From positions 3,827,001 to 3,891,000 of the forward strand of contig NZ_CP096889.1 of NCBI RefSeq assembly GCF_004124315.2: 64,000 nt of DNA, in the 5' to 3' direction. The notes below the pieces were generated by a model. The model had not been told where the DNA came from. It saw only the letters and a list, made by a program, of their open reading frames with translations, and made no database searches. The translations under genes and the position numbers were made by a program. The DNA comes from Bacillus cabrialesii. Its GTDB lineage: Bacteria; Bacillota; Bacilli; Bacillales; Bacillaceae. This document shows, in pieces, positions 15,703 through 24,327 of this stretch; within the stretch, counting starts at the first letter, position 1; every line of letters begins with the position of its first letter.

Positions 15703-17229
15703 TTTGACTGGTTTAACGTCTAAATGATCGATAAACCTCCGGAAGGCCTGTTTGCCTTCCGGTGTCTGTTTAAATACACCGGCGTGTTCAAGGATCCGCG
15801 CGAATACATGGCCAAGCTCTTCCTTTATAACTAGATCCGCATTCTCTTTTGTTATCGTTCTATTTTCCGTCAGCCGAAGAGCCCACTCCTTATGTTTTGC
15901 TGTGAGCGGATTTTGTTCTAAAGCTGTTTTCGGATCATCAGAACATAGCGCAGCTGCCGTTTCTTTCATTTCTTCCTGTAAACGCCCCGGCAATATCGCC
16001 AGTCCCATGACCTCTATCAGGCCGATATTTTCTTTTTTAATATGATGGACTTCCTGATGAGGATGAAATATTCCTAATGGATGCTCCTCATCCGTCCGAT
16101 TGTTTCTCAGCACGATATCGAGTTCATATAAGTCTCCCCTGCGCCGTGCAATCGGGGTGACTGTATTATGAGGCGTATCGCCTGTATACGCGGCTATGCC
16201 TGCTTTTTCATCGGAATACGTTTGCCACGTGCGGAATATATGTTCAGCAGCTTCAGCGACATGATCCGGTTTATCTCCTTGGAGCCTGAGCACGGACATC
16301 GGCCACTTCACTAAGCCCAGCGACACGCCGGGATGTTCGATTAATTCATAGACGTCTTCCGATTCTGCACGCGCCATCGGAAAATCGTGCGCCCCGCCTT
16401 GGAAATGGTCGTGGCTTAGGATGCTGCCGCCGACGATCGGCAAATCAGCGTTTGAGCCGATAAAATAATGAGGATATTGCCCGAGAAATGACAGCAGCCT
16501 TTCAAATGTTTTTCTGCTGATCTCCATCGGTTCATGCTCGCCCTTTAAGACGATGCAATGCTCTGGATAATAGACATATGGCGAGAACTGCAAATACCAT
16601 TCTTCGTCTTTAAGGATGACCGGAATCATTCTGTGATTTTGGCGGGCTGGATGATTCTCGCTTCCTTCAAACCCGACATTTTCTTTACACAGCAAACACA
16701 TTGGGTAATTTGTCTCCGCCTGCTCTTTTGCAGCCGCAATCGCTTTTGGGTCCTTTTCAGGCTTTGATAGATTAATGGTCATTTCCAGCTCGCCATAATC
16801 GGTCGGCACCGTCCAATGAACATTTTTGGCGATCCTGTCAGAGCGGATATAATAGACATCCTCTGAATATTGATAGAATTCCTTTGTCGCCTGTTTTGGG
16901 CCGTATAATGCTTTTGTCTCTTCAAACTTGCGAATGACCTCAGACGGAGCAGGTACGAAACATCCCATCAGCTTTGCGCTGAGCAGGTCGCGGTATGTGT
17001 CTGTATCCGCTTCCATACGGCCGGTTTCCGCAGCCCATTTGTAAATAGGGGCAAGCAAGTCCGGCAGGCTTTGTGCCTGCTTGACGGATGTGCGGGAGAC
17101 CGGCTCTGGATGTTTGATGTCCAATGCTTCATAAAGACGGTTTCTCGTATATTCCCGATCCCAGATCGAAATCAGTTTTCGTTCCAGTCCATACTCCAGC
17201 AGTTGTTCCAGATGTTCAACAATACTCAT
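15688..17229 (-). CDS. galT: Galactose-1-phosphate uridylyltransferase
   Basis: GalT (513 residues) exchanges UMP between UDP-glucose and galactose-1-phosphate in the Leloir pathway. The length and sequence are those of the Firmicute-type GalT (GalT2), not the shorter E. coli type. CLLCKENVGFEGSENHPARQNHR contains the metal and substrate-site residues, and SHDHFQGGAHDFPM contains the His-X-His-type active site region. It starts three bases after the galK stop and is cotranscribed with it. Confidence 0.95.
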   Translation of the reverse strand: MSIVEHLEQLLEYGLERKLISIWDREYTRNRLYEALDIKHPEPVSRTSVKQAQSLPDLLAPIYKWAAETGRMEADTDTYRDLLSAKLMGCFVPAPSEVIRKFEETKALYGPKQATKEFYQYSEDVYYIRSDRIAKNVHWTVPTDYGELEMTINLSKPEKDPKAIAAAKEQAETNYPMCLLCKENVGFEGSENHPARQNHRMIPVILKDEEWYLQFSPYVYYPEHCIVLKGEHEPMEISRKTFERLLSFLGQYPHYFIGSNADLPIVGGSILSHDHFQGGAHDFPMARAESEDVYELIEHPGVSLGLVKWPMSVLRLQGDKPDHVAEAAEHIFRTWQTYSDEKAGIAAYTGDTPHNTVTPIARRRGDLYELDIVLRNNRTDEEHPLGIFHPHQEVHHIKKENIGLIEVMGLAILPGRLQEEMKETAAALCSDDPKTALEQNPLTAKHKEWALRLTENRTITKENADLVIKEELGHVFARILEHAGVFKQTPEGKQAFRRFIDHLDVKPVKSLNR

Positions 17230-17232
17230 GTG

Positions 17233-18405
17233 TCACTCCCCCTTTAGTTCTCTCGCTCCCTCTCCGATATCTGCGGCATAAAAATCCGCTTTGAGCCCTG
17301 TCTTTTCTTGATATCTGTCTCCAACCTTTTGGATAAAATCATCAACAAACGCATCTTTTACAATGCTGATGGTGCAGCCTCCGAAGCCCGCTCCCGTCAT
17401 TCTTGAGCCAATCACACCTTCATGGTCCCACGCCGCAAACACAAGCTCGTCAAGTTCAGGGCATGTCACTTCATAATCATGCTTCAATGAAAGGTGGGAC
17501 TCCTTCATTAACCGCCCGATTTCATCTATATTATTCTCTTTGAACATGCGGGCCGTCTTGATGGCACGATGATTTTCGTATACGGCGTGCTTTGCCCTGC
17601 GCCTGTTCGTTTCATTTTGGATCAGGCTGGAATGGGTGTCGAAATCAGATGGCTTGATGTCTCCCAGTGAGACAATGTCGAGTGCTTTTTGCAGATCAAG
17701 CAACGCGTCATTGCACTCTTGGCGTCTCGTATTATAGCTTGAGTCTGCCAATGTCCTTTTTTTGTTCGTGTTCGCGATGACCAGCGCGAGGCCTGAGACA
17801 TCGAGTTTGCTATATTCATAGTCCAGCGTGTCGCAGTTCAGCAGCATCGCATGATGTTTTTTCCCCATTCCGATTGCGAATTGGTCCATAATCCCGCAAT
17901 TAACGCCGATAAAATCGTTTTCCGCATGCTGCGCCATTTTTACAAGCTCAAGCGCATCCACTTCAGGGTGAAAATAGCTTTGGAGCACGACTCCCATCAG
18001 CAGCTCAATCGAAGCGGAGGACGAGAGCCCCGCCCCGTTTGGAATATTCCCTGAAAAAACAATGTCAAAGCCGTGGGGAACTGAATATCCCCTTTGCTGA
18101 AATTCATAAATGACGCCTTTCGGATAGTTCGCCCAGTCGTCTTCTTTTTGATAACGAATGTCGTTTAGGCTGCACTCCTTGATGCCTGTGTCTTTAAAGT
18201 TGTCTGAATACATCCTGACAAGCCCGTCGTTTCTTTCTGCAACAGCAGCGTATGTACCCATTGTCAGCGCGCACGGAAACACATGCCCGCCGTTATAGTC
18301 TGTATGTTCTCCAATCAGATTCACTCTTCCAGGTGCGAAAAAAAACCTTAATCCCTCTTTTTCTCCGAATACACTTGCAAATATCCCCTTTAGCTCTTCC
18401 CGCAT
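17233..18405 (-). CDS. galK: Galactokinase
   Basis: GalK (390 residues) is a GHMP kinase that phosphorylates galactose at C1. The signature PGRVNLIGEHTDYNGG is at residues 25-40, the ATP loop is GAGLSSSASIE, and the third motif is GSRMTGAGFGGCTI. The ATG at 18405 has AAAGGTGATT at good spacing. Upstream, minus-strand GTTTCG (18457-18462) and GGGAAA (18438-18443), 13 bases apart, look weakly like a sigma-B promoter. Otherwise galKT may be read through from ywcC and ywcD. Confidence 0.96.
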   Translation of the reverse strand: MREELKGIFASVFGEKEGLRFFFAPGRVNLIGEHTDYNGGHVFPCALTMGTYAAVAERNDGLVRMYSDNFKDTGIKECSLNDIRYQKEDDWANYPKGVIYEFQQRGYSVPHGFDIVFSGNIPNGAGLSSSASIELLMGVVLQSYFHPEVDALELVKMAQHAENDFIGVNCGIMDQFAIGMGKKHHAMLLNCDTLDYEYSKLDVSGLALVIANTNKKRTLADSSYNTRRQECNDALLDLQKALDIVSLGDIKPSDFDTHSSLIQNETNRRRAKHAVYENHRAIKTARMFKENNIDEIGRLMKESHLSLKHDYEVTCPELDELVFAAWDHEGVIGSRMTGAGFGGCTISIVKDAFVDDFIQKVGDRYQEKTGLKADFYAADIGEGARELKGE

Positions 18406-18489
18406 GTGCAATCACCTTTCATGGTTTTTATTTTTTATTTCCCCTTATGTCTTCAGCGAAACGACTAGATCATATACTGCCGTCTCCGG

Positions 18490-18894
18490 TCAAACCCCTT
18501 CTTCTTTTGTCTTTTTAAAGACGAGCCATTTGCTTGCCGCATAGTTGACGACAACAATGACCGCGTTATCGAGTATTTTGGCCAAGGTTTCATTTGTATT
18601 GAACTGGCCGACAAGAATGATCATCATGCCCAAATCTATGCCGAGAGACAGAACCCGAACGCTGAAAAAAGCAGTGAGCTCTTTCAGCAGGCTCTGCAGG
18701 TCACGTGTTTTTTGCTGAAACACATATAATTTATTTGTGATGTACGCAAACAGCACGGACAAAATCCAAGCGGCGACAGTGGCGGCTTTGTAATCCATAT
18801 CCATGATCTCTACCAATATATAAAAGCTGGCGATGTTCACAATGGTTGTGAAAACCCCCATAATGATATACATAATCATTTCTCTATACTTCAC
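18490..18894 (-). CDS. ywcD: GtrA-like membrane protein
   Basis: This 134-residue, four-span protein belongs to the GtrA/flippase-like family, whose members help move lipid-linked sugars or interact with surface polysaccharide enzymes. Typical segments are TNKLYVFQQ and the C-terminal NYAASKWLVFKK. I start at GTG 18894, which overlaps the ywcC stop as GTGA and has CGAGGAA upstream; internal ATG codons at 18879 and 18873 are alternatives, the latter giving 127 residues. The overlap indicates translational coupling to the regulator gene ywcC. Confidence 0.82.
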   Translation of the reverse strand: MKYREMIMYIIMGVFTTIVNIASFYILVEIMDMDYKAATVAAWILSVLFAYITNKLYVFQQKTRDLQSLLKELTAFFSVRVLSLGIDLGMMIILVGQFNTNETLAKILDNAVIVVVNYAASKWLVFKKTKEEGV

Positions 18895-19562
18895 TGATGT
18901 TCCTCGCTTTCTGAAAAACTTTTCAACATTCTTGGCCTCACGCGCGCTCTTTCTGGAGTAATGAAAACCGAGAGTGCGTCTAAAAAGGTGCGGAATGTGG
19001 CCGGCTGGCCCAATACATGCGATTGTTTGATGATTCCGTCGAGCACTGCACATATTATTTTAGCCGTATATTCTGGATCAATACAGGCGTCAATCAGCTT
19101 CCTCTCCTTCAGCCACTTAATATATAACGCATTTTCTTCCACCCATAATTCGTATAGACGGACATAGGCCTTGCATTTCTGCAGAACTTTATATGTCGGC
19201 ATATTCATGGCAAACGAGGTGATGTCCCATGACGGCTTATTTATGTAATAGGAATAAAGCAGCTCCGCGGCATGTTTTGCAGCCTCGTCCAATGTCAGCG
19301 GTTTTACTGACATTTGCTCCTTTTGATCAAGATACTCTATGATGATCTTTTTCTTCATCTGGCGTTTTTCGAGGAGAAGCCGCAGAAAATCCTCCTTGCT
19401 GACAAAATGAACATAAAACGCTCCTTTGCTGTACCCGGCAGCTCTGCTGATATCCTCTACAGAAACCGGATCATACGCTCGGTCAATCAACAAATTCAAG
19501 CCCGCGTCTATAAAACTTTCAAAGGTTGCTTCTCTTTTCATTTGAAATTTGTTTTTTTTCAT
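18891..19562 (-). CDS. ywcC: TetR-family repressor of slrA
   Basis: YwcC has 223 residues with an N-terminal TetR helix-turn-helix (residues about 10-60, VEDISRAAGYSKGAFYVHF) and a ligand-binding C-terminal domain. In B. subtilis it represses the divergent gene slrA, and so biofilm switching; its inducer is not known. The ATG is preceded by GGAG. A palindrome at 19698-19715 between the two genes is a candidate operator. Confidence 0.93.
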   Translation of the reverse strand: MKKNKFQMKREATFESFIDAGLNLLIDRAYDPVSVEDISRAAGYSKGAFYVHFVSKEDFLRLLLEKRQMKKKIIIEYLDQKEQMSVKPLTLDEAAKHAAELLYSYYINKPSWDITSFAMNMPTYKVLQKCKAYVRLYELWVEENALYIKWLKERKLIDACIDPEYTAKIICAVLDGIIKQSHVLGQPATFRTFLDALSVFITPERARVRPRMLKSFSESEEHQ

Positions 19563-19697
19563 ATTTTTCTCCAGGCGGTATGATTACCCTTATCTTACAC
19601 CGGATCAATCTTTAGCGGTATTTATTTCTTTGAGCGCTTATGCTATTCGGTTTCTTGGGGTCATTTTTAATAGGCTAATGGATTTATTTTCAATTAC

Positions 19698-19715
19698 ATA
19701 CTATCCAGTCAGTAT
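19698..19715. promoter_or_regulatory. Candidate YwcC operator
   Basis: ATACTATCCAGTCAGTAT is an imperfect 18-base palindrome with perfect five-base outer arms. It lies in the 350-base divergent ywcC-slrA gap. TetR operators are usually of this size. I could place no clear promoter in the gap (19563-19912), so the link to YwcC rests on position only. Confidence 0.3.
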
Positions 19716-19912
19716 TTAATTGTTTATTATTATAAATAAGATTCATTGGTTATATTAGTCATTTTTTTAGGGAATAGGTAGGTGGTTTTTCCTTCAGTTT
19801 GTGAACACCGAGCAACTATGTGTGAAATTTGTTGTACTCGCCTCATCATCGCGCCGGCTCGTCTTTATTGCCCGCATGTTGCAGGAAACATTTTATACAA
19901 TTGGAGGTTACT

Positions 19913-20071
19913 ATGAAAACTCATGTTAAAAAAGATTTGGACAAAGATTGGCATATGTTAATGCAAGAAGCCAGATCCATGGGGTTAGGCATTCGTGATG
20001 TGAGGCAGTTTTTAGAATCTGAGACAGCATTGAGAAAGAATCACCACAAAAAAACCGTCCGCCAAGACTAG
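19913..20071 (+). CDS. slrA: SinR antagonist SlrA
   Basis: SlrA is a 52-residue SinI-like anti-repressor that binds SinR and shifts cells towards matrix production and chaining. The SinI-type motif runs through DKDWHMLMQEARSMGLGI and VRQFLE. The ATG follows TTGGAGGTTACT. A hairpin at 20058-20085 begins inside its last codons, but its T run faces the other strand. Confidence 0.93.
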   Translation: MKTHVKKDLDKDWHMLMQEARSMGLGIRDVRQFLESETALRKNHHKKTVRQD

Positions 20072-20085
20072 TCCGAGCAGGCGGA
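20058..20085 (-). terminator. Terminator-like hairpin facing slrA
   Basis: TCCGCC (20058-20063) pairs with GGCGGA (20080-20085). On the minus strand the hairpin is followed by CGG and seven T residues (20054-20048). No T run exists on the plus side, so this would stop a transcript coming from the slrA-ywcB gap, overlapping the slrA 3' end. Confidence 0.5.
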
Positions 20086-20493
20086 TCTATTACCTCTGGC
20101 TTTTCTATCATCTGATCTGAGTTTTCACCATATCCTCTATTGCTGCGCCGAGCTTGAGGACAAACGGTGTGTCAGCTAACATAACCGGTGATGCGATCAC
20201 CTCTTGGCACATGCATTGCCATAAAGAGGTGATGCGAATATTGATAACCGGGCTCTTATAAACACCCGCTTTGCTGAGAACAAGCTGCATTCGGTGAAGT
20301 TTTGAAAGCATACTCGTTTATATGCTGCCGAGCTGGAAAACCTTCGCCTGTCTTTATCCATCTGCGGTCCTGTCTCCACGACTTCCTTCTTTTTTCATTC
20401 TCTAGATGTTCTTCAACGCATAAATCATACTTTCTGTACATACCTATTGGTGTACCTTTTTGCTTACGTCTAGTGAATAAAAGGAGGATAGCC
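20072..20493. other. slrA-ywcB gap with repeats, possible small minus-strand gene
   Basis: Within 422 bases there are two direct copies of GGTGATGCGA (20187-20196 and 20228-20237) and an inverted copy of their core, giving the palindrome GGTGAT-GCG-ATCACC (20187-20201) and a longer hairpin ATCACCTCTT/AAGAGGTGAT (20196-20233). A minus-strand frame of 67 codons (20108-20311) crosses the repeats, ends near the hairpin at 20058-20085 and has no good ribosome site. I do not recognise its product; it may be a remnant or a noncoding RNA. Confidence 0.45.
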
Positions 20494-20802
20494 ATGTACA
20501 AAGCTGATTACAAACAGATTGCTGCAACTCCGGCTTTTCAGGCTTTTTTAAAACAGAAACGCGCTTTTATTGTTCCTTCTGCGATTTTCTTTTTTGTCTT
20601 TTATTTTTCACTTCCTGTTTTGACATCTTATTTCACCTTTTTGAATAAGCCGGCAATTGGAGCTGTTTCATGGGCTTGGCTGTTTGCGATCGCCCAATTT
20701 GCCATGACCTGGATACTAAGTACGGTGTATTCCCGAAGGGCGGCTCATTTCGATCGATATGTAAGCGCTCTAAAGGCAGAACTGAAGGGTGAACAGACAT
20801 GA
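20494..20802 (+). CDS. ywcB: DUF485 membrane protein paired with symporter
   Basis: YwcB (102 residues) is a DUF485 protein with two membrane spans, the kind encoded directly before acetate/solute symporters (YjcH-ActP in E. coli). The ATG has AAAGGAGGATA upstream. Its TGA overlaps the ywcA ATG as ATGA, so the two are translationally coupled and probably work together. Its biochemical role is unknown. Confidence 0.92.
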   Translation: MYKADYKQIAATPAFQAFLKQKRAFIVPSAIFFFVFYFSLPVLTSYFTFLNKPAIGAVSWAWLFAIAQFAMTWILSTVYSRRAAHFDRYVSALKAELKGEQT

Positions 20803-22340
20803 ATATGACGGCTTTTCTATTATTTTTAGCGATTGTCGGACTGACGCTTATCATCACGTATTTTGCCGCGAAGAAGACGAAAACGACAAGTGAGTTTTAT
20901 ACGGCTGGCGGCGGGCTCACCGGTGTTCAGAATGGACTGGCAATTGCGGGCGACTACATGTCTGCAGCCTCGTTTCTGGGGATTGCCGGAATGATTGCGC
21001 TATATGGATTTGATGGATTTTTTTACAGCATTGGTTTTCTGGTGGCTTATCTCGTTGTCTTGTACATCGTGGCGGAACCGCTTCGGAATCTTGGGAAATA
21101 TACGATGGCGGACATGATTGCGGCTCGATTTAAAGAAAAGAAAATCCGCGGCGTCGCAGCTCTCAATACCATTGCCATCTCTACTTTTTATATGATCGCC
21201 CAGCTCGTGGGAGCGGGCGCCCTGATCAAACTGCTCCTAGGGCTGGATTATACCGCGGCGGTCCTCATTGTCGGAGTGCTGATGACCATTTATGTTGTGT
21301 TTGGCGGCATGATCGCGACAAGCTGGGTTCAAATTATTAAAGCCGTTTTGCTGATGGCGGGCACACTCGTAATTTCAATCATCGTGTTTTCGAAATTCGG
21401 TTTTAATCTCAATACCATGTTTGAGCAAATGAAAACGGCCACTCCGCTTGGCGCTGATTTCTTAAACCCCGGAAACAAATACAAGGTGCCGGTAGAGACC
21501 CTGTCGTTAAACTTGGCGCTCGTGCTGGGAACCGCCGGGCTTCCGCATATTTTGATCCGTTTTTATACTGTTAAGGATGCCAAGACGGCCCGGACATCTG
21601 TTGTGTCAGCGACATGGATTATCGGCGTGTTTTACATTATGACGGTGTTTCTCGGCTTTGGCGCCGCTGCGTTTGTCGGTTTTGACGCAATTACGGCGGC
21701 AGATCAAGCGGGAAATATGGCAGCACCGCTTTTGGCAAAAGCGCTCGGGGGAGATTTTCTGTTCGCGTTCGTGTCAGCCATCGCCTTCGCAACCATTTTA
21801 GCTGTCGTGACTGGATTGGTGCTGTCGGCCGCCTCAGCATTTGCCCATGATATTTACAGCCAGATTATCAGAAAGGGAGAAGCAACTGAAAAAGAACAAA
21901 TGAAAGCGGCCAGATGGGCTTCTGTCGCCGTGTCAGTGCTCTCGATTCTGCTTGCGATTTTTGCACAGTCCTTAAATGTCGCGTTCCTTGTCGCACTTGC
22001 GTTTGCGGTAGCGGCCAGCGCAAACCTCCCGCTGATTGTGTTTACGGTCTTCTGGAAAAGATTCAATGCCTCTGGCGCCTTATGGGGAAGCCTGACAGGC
22101 CTGATCAGTGCTCTTGTGCTTGTGTCGATGAGCCCTAGTGTGTGGGACCCGTCCGGAGGTGCTATTTTTACAGGCGATCCGCTCATTTCGCTTTCTAATC
22201 CGGGCATTATTTCTATCCCGCTCGGCTTCCTCGGCGCGTGGCTCGGAACGATGCTGTCGTCTAATAAAACTGTTGATGAAGATACGTTTGCGGAAATACA
22301 GGTGAAGGCGCATACCGGCATTCATATGGACCAAAAGTAA
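20799..22340 (+). CDS. ywcA: Sodium:solute symporter, ActP-like
   Basis: YwcA (513 residues) is a sodium/solute symporter of the SSS family with about 13 spans. It is closest in layout to the monocarboxylate/acetate permeases ActP and MctC. Recognisable segments are TSEFYTAGGGLTGVQNGLAIAGDYMSAASF near the N-terminus and the span pair around GTAGLPHILIRFYTV, the ActP-type signature. The likely substrate is a short monocarboxylate, which is inference from the family. Confidence 0.92.
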   Translation: MNMTAFLLFLAIVGLTLIITYFAAKKTKTTSEFYTAGGGLTGVQNGLAIAGDYMSAASFLGIAGMIALYGFDGFFYSIGFLVAYLVVLYIVAEPLRNLGKYTMADMIAARFKEKKIRGVAALNTIAISTFYMIAQLVGAGALIKLLLGLDYTAAVLIVGVLMTIYVVFGGMIATSWVQIIKAVLLMAGTLVISIIVFSKFGFNLNTMFEQMKTATPLGADFLNPGNKYKVPVETLSLNLALVLGTAGLPHILIRFYTVKDAKTARTSVVSATWIIGVFYIMTVFLGFGAAAFVGFDAITAADQAGNMAAPLLAKALGGDFLFAFVSAIAFATILAVVTGLVLSAASAFAHDIYSQIIRKGEATEKEQMKAARWASVAVSVLSILLAIFAQSLNVAFLVALAFAVAASANLPLIVFTVFWKRFNASGALWGSLTGLISALVLVSMSPSVWDPSGGAIFTGDPLISLSNPGIISIPLGFLGAWLGTMLSSNKTVDEDTFAEIQVKAHTGIHMDQK

Positions 22341-22364
22341 AAAGCTCTCTTTTATAGAGAGCTT
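22341..22364. terminator. Terminator between ywcA and ywbO
   Basis: AAAGCTCTCT and AGAGAGCTTT pair around a short loop. T residues follow on both strands, so it can serve both converging genes. Confidence 0.85.
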
Positions 22365-22368
22365 TTCG

Positions 22369-22971
22369 TTACTTTTTCTGCAGTTCCTCGGAAATTGCTT
22401 TTTCAAATACGTCCTTGCCGGCAGCACCCGGAATCACAGTGTCGCCAATGATAAAGGTTGGGACGGCTGTGATGTCAGCCTCCTCGTAGGCATGCTTCAA
22501 GGCTTGGCGCTGAACGTCCTGATATGTTCTTGATTCCAGTGCGGATTTGAATGAGACTCCGTCCAGTCCCACTTCCTCGGCAAGTTTCGTCAAGATGTCA
22601 ATGTCGCCGATATTTTGGCCTTCTTGGAAAAAGGCTTGAAAGACACGGGTGTTGTATTCATGCCCTTTATTGAATTCCTTTGCAAAGTGTAACCCTTCAA
22701 ACGCCAGATCTGTATATGGATGAGGCGAGACGTTTGGAAAATTGATCTCGACTCCTAATTTCTCCGCCATTGGCTCTATGGATGTCTTCCACATGTACTG
22801 TTTGGAAGGATCATTAACCGGGTCAAGCTGAGGAGATGGGCTTGGGCGCAGTTCAAACGGCATCCACTCGACTTCAACATCCTTTCCTTTTATCGCTTCT
22901 TCAAAAGCGGCTTTTCCGATGAAACAAAATGGGCAGACGTAATCTGAATAAACTTTGATGTGTACTGTCAT
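22369..22971 (-). CDS. ywbO: DsbA-family oxidoreductase (FrnE-like)
   Basis: YwbO (200 residues) has the thioredoxin-type fold of DsbA/2-hydroxychromene isomerase, FrnE subgroup, without a signal peptide, so it is cytoplasmic. The active-site motif CPFC lies at about residues 13-16 (DYVCPFCFIGK), and the cis-proline loop AVPTFIIGD is near residue 165. The likely role is thiol-disulfide exchange, for example after oxidative stress. The ATG follows AAAGGAGATT. A perfect palindrome overlies its promoter. Confidence 0.92.
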   Translation of the reverse strand: MTVHIKVYSDYVCPFCFIGKAAFEEAIKGKDVEVEWMPFELRPSPSPQLDPVNDPSKQYMWKTSIEPMAEKLGVEINFPNVSPHPYTDLAFEGLHFAKEFNKGHEYNTRVFQAFFQEGQNIGDIDILTKLAEEVGLDGVSFKSALESRTYQDVQRQALKHAYEEADITAVPTFIIGDTVIPGAAGKDVFEKAISEELQKK

Positions 22972-22995
22972 GATAATCTCCTTTCGTATAGGTTG

Positions 22996-23024
22996 ATTTT
23001 AAATTGTAACAACGAAAGTTACAA
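22996..23024 (-). promoter_or_regulatory. ywbO promoter
   Basis: A -35 TTGTAA (23019-23024) and a -10 TAAAAT (22996-23001) are 17 bases apart on the minus strand. The palindrome at 23004-23024 covers the -35 and most of the spacer. Confidence 0.6.
23004..23024. promoter_or_regulatory. Palindromic operator over the ywbO promoter
   Basis: TTGTAAC and GTTACAA are perfect seven-base inverted arms seven bases apart. The size resembles operators of MarR/DUF24-type redox repressors. I cannot name the protein that binds it. Confidence 0.6.
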
Positions 23025-23036
23025 CTGTTTTTTTAA

Positions 23037-23059
23037 AAAGAAGCCGTAAAGGCTTCTTT
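23037..23059 (-). terminator. efeUOB terminator
   Basis: AAAGAAGCC pairs with GGCTTCTTT, followed on the minus strand by a T run. The stem abuts the efeB stop codon. Confidence 0.85.
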
Positions 23060-24309
23060 CATGATTCCAGCAAACGCTGGGCAATATATTCTCCTTTTTT
23101 GCAGCCGCCTGGGCATGCATATAAAGCAGAACCAATTGTTTGCGTGTATTCGTTTAACGCATCCTTTGCCGAAAGAGCCTTCAGCATGGGGATGAACTGA
23201 TTGTCCGGATTTTTTTGGAAGCTGATAAACAGGAGACCCGCATCCATATAGCCGGTTTTTGGATCAAGGCCCTCTGTGTAAGAGAAAGCTCTTCGCAAAA
23301 TTTGTTTTCCCGTAGATTTCGCAACGCTGACATGTGAATTTGACGGGATTTGATTCAGCTTCACGGGGTCTGTTTCCTTTTTCTGGCCGAAAGGCGCCCC
23401 CGAGCTTTTTCTGCGGCCGAAGGTATCCTCTTGATCCTTGAGAGAAGAACGGTCCCATACCTCTAGGAACATTTTGATTTTCCGAAAGGCCATATAGGTG
23501 CCGCCCGTCATCCAGTCAGGCTCCCCGGACTGAACCCACACGATCGAATTCATCAAGGTGTCATCCTTCGTGCTCTGGTTGCCCGTTCCATCTTTAAATC
23601 CGAAGAGGTTGCGCGGCGTTTCGCCGTTCTTTCCTCCGCTTAAAAAGCCTTTATTCACAAATCGGACTTCACAGGTGCCGACCGCTTGATTCAGCAGGTT
23701 CCGCAGCGCATGAAACGCCACTTGCTCATCGTCTGCGCATACTTGAATGCAGATGTCTCCGCCTCCCTGCTTTTCATCAAGATTGTCATTTGGCATCGCT
23801 GGAAGAGCAGCAAGGTGATTCGGTTTTTTGTTTTTCAGCCCGAAACGGTCCTTTCCGTCTTTTTCAAAAAAGCCAGACCCGAATCCGAATGTGACGGTTA
23901 AATTGGAAGGGGATAGATCCACCGATTCACCTGTATCCTGCGGCGGCAGATATTGATTTTTCTGCTCAGCCGACATTTTCTTTCCGGACGTCAGCATCTG
24001 TGTCAAACTTGTCCAGTTTCTGAATAATGTAATGAGATCGCTCTTCTCTTTTGCAGTTACATCCAGCGCCGCAAAATAGACATAGGTCTGATGGGCAGTT
24101 GTGATTCCGGCCTGATGCTTTCCGTAAAACGAAACAATCTGCTCATCCTCTTTTTCATCCTTTTTTGATGATTTAGCCGCGGTCTGAACAAGCGGAGCGA
24201 GACCGCCAAGTCCGCTGGCACCAATCGCAACGGCCGCGCCTGCCATCGCTCCCCATTTTAGGATGTCCCGTCTATGAATTTGTTCTGGCTTTTTTTGTTC
24301 ATCGCTCAT
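23059..24309 (-). CDS. efeB: Tat-exported heme peroxidase (DyP type)
   Basis: EfeB/YwbN (416 residues) is a dye-decolorizing-type heme peroxidase exported folded by the Tat path: the N-terminus has RRDILKW followed by an alanine-rich hydrophobic stretch. The catalytic GFKDGTGN motif and the C-terminal heme-ligand region (GLLFISFQKNP) are present. In the EfeUOB system it oxidises ferrous to ferric iron for uptake by EfeU. It is the last gene of the operon, 18 bases after efeO. Confidence 0.96.
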   Translation of the reverse strand: MSDEQKKPEQIHRRDILKWGAMAGAAVAIGASGLGGLAPLVQTAAKSSKKDEKEDEQIVSFYGKHQAGITTAHQTYVYFAALDVTAKEKSDLITLFRNWTSLTQMLTSGKKMSAEQKNQYLPPQDTGESVDLSPSNLTVTFGFGSGFFEKDGKDRFGLKNKKPNHLAALPAMPNDNLDEKQGGGDICIQVCADDEQVAFHALRNLLNQAVGTCEVRFVNKGFLSGGKNGETPRNLFGFKDGTGNQSTKDDTLMNSIVWVQSGEPDWMTGGTYMAFRKIKMFLEVWDRSSLKDQEDTFGRRKSSGAPFGQKKETDPVKLNQIPSNSHVSVAKSTGKQILRRAFSYTEGLDPKTGYMDAGLLFISFQKNPDNQFIPMLKALSAKDALNEYTQTIGSALYACPGGCKKGEYIAQRLLES

Positions 24310-24327
24310 GCTGTTACAAAACTCCTT

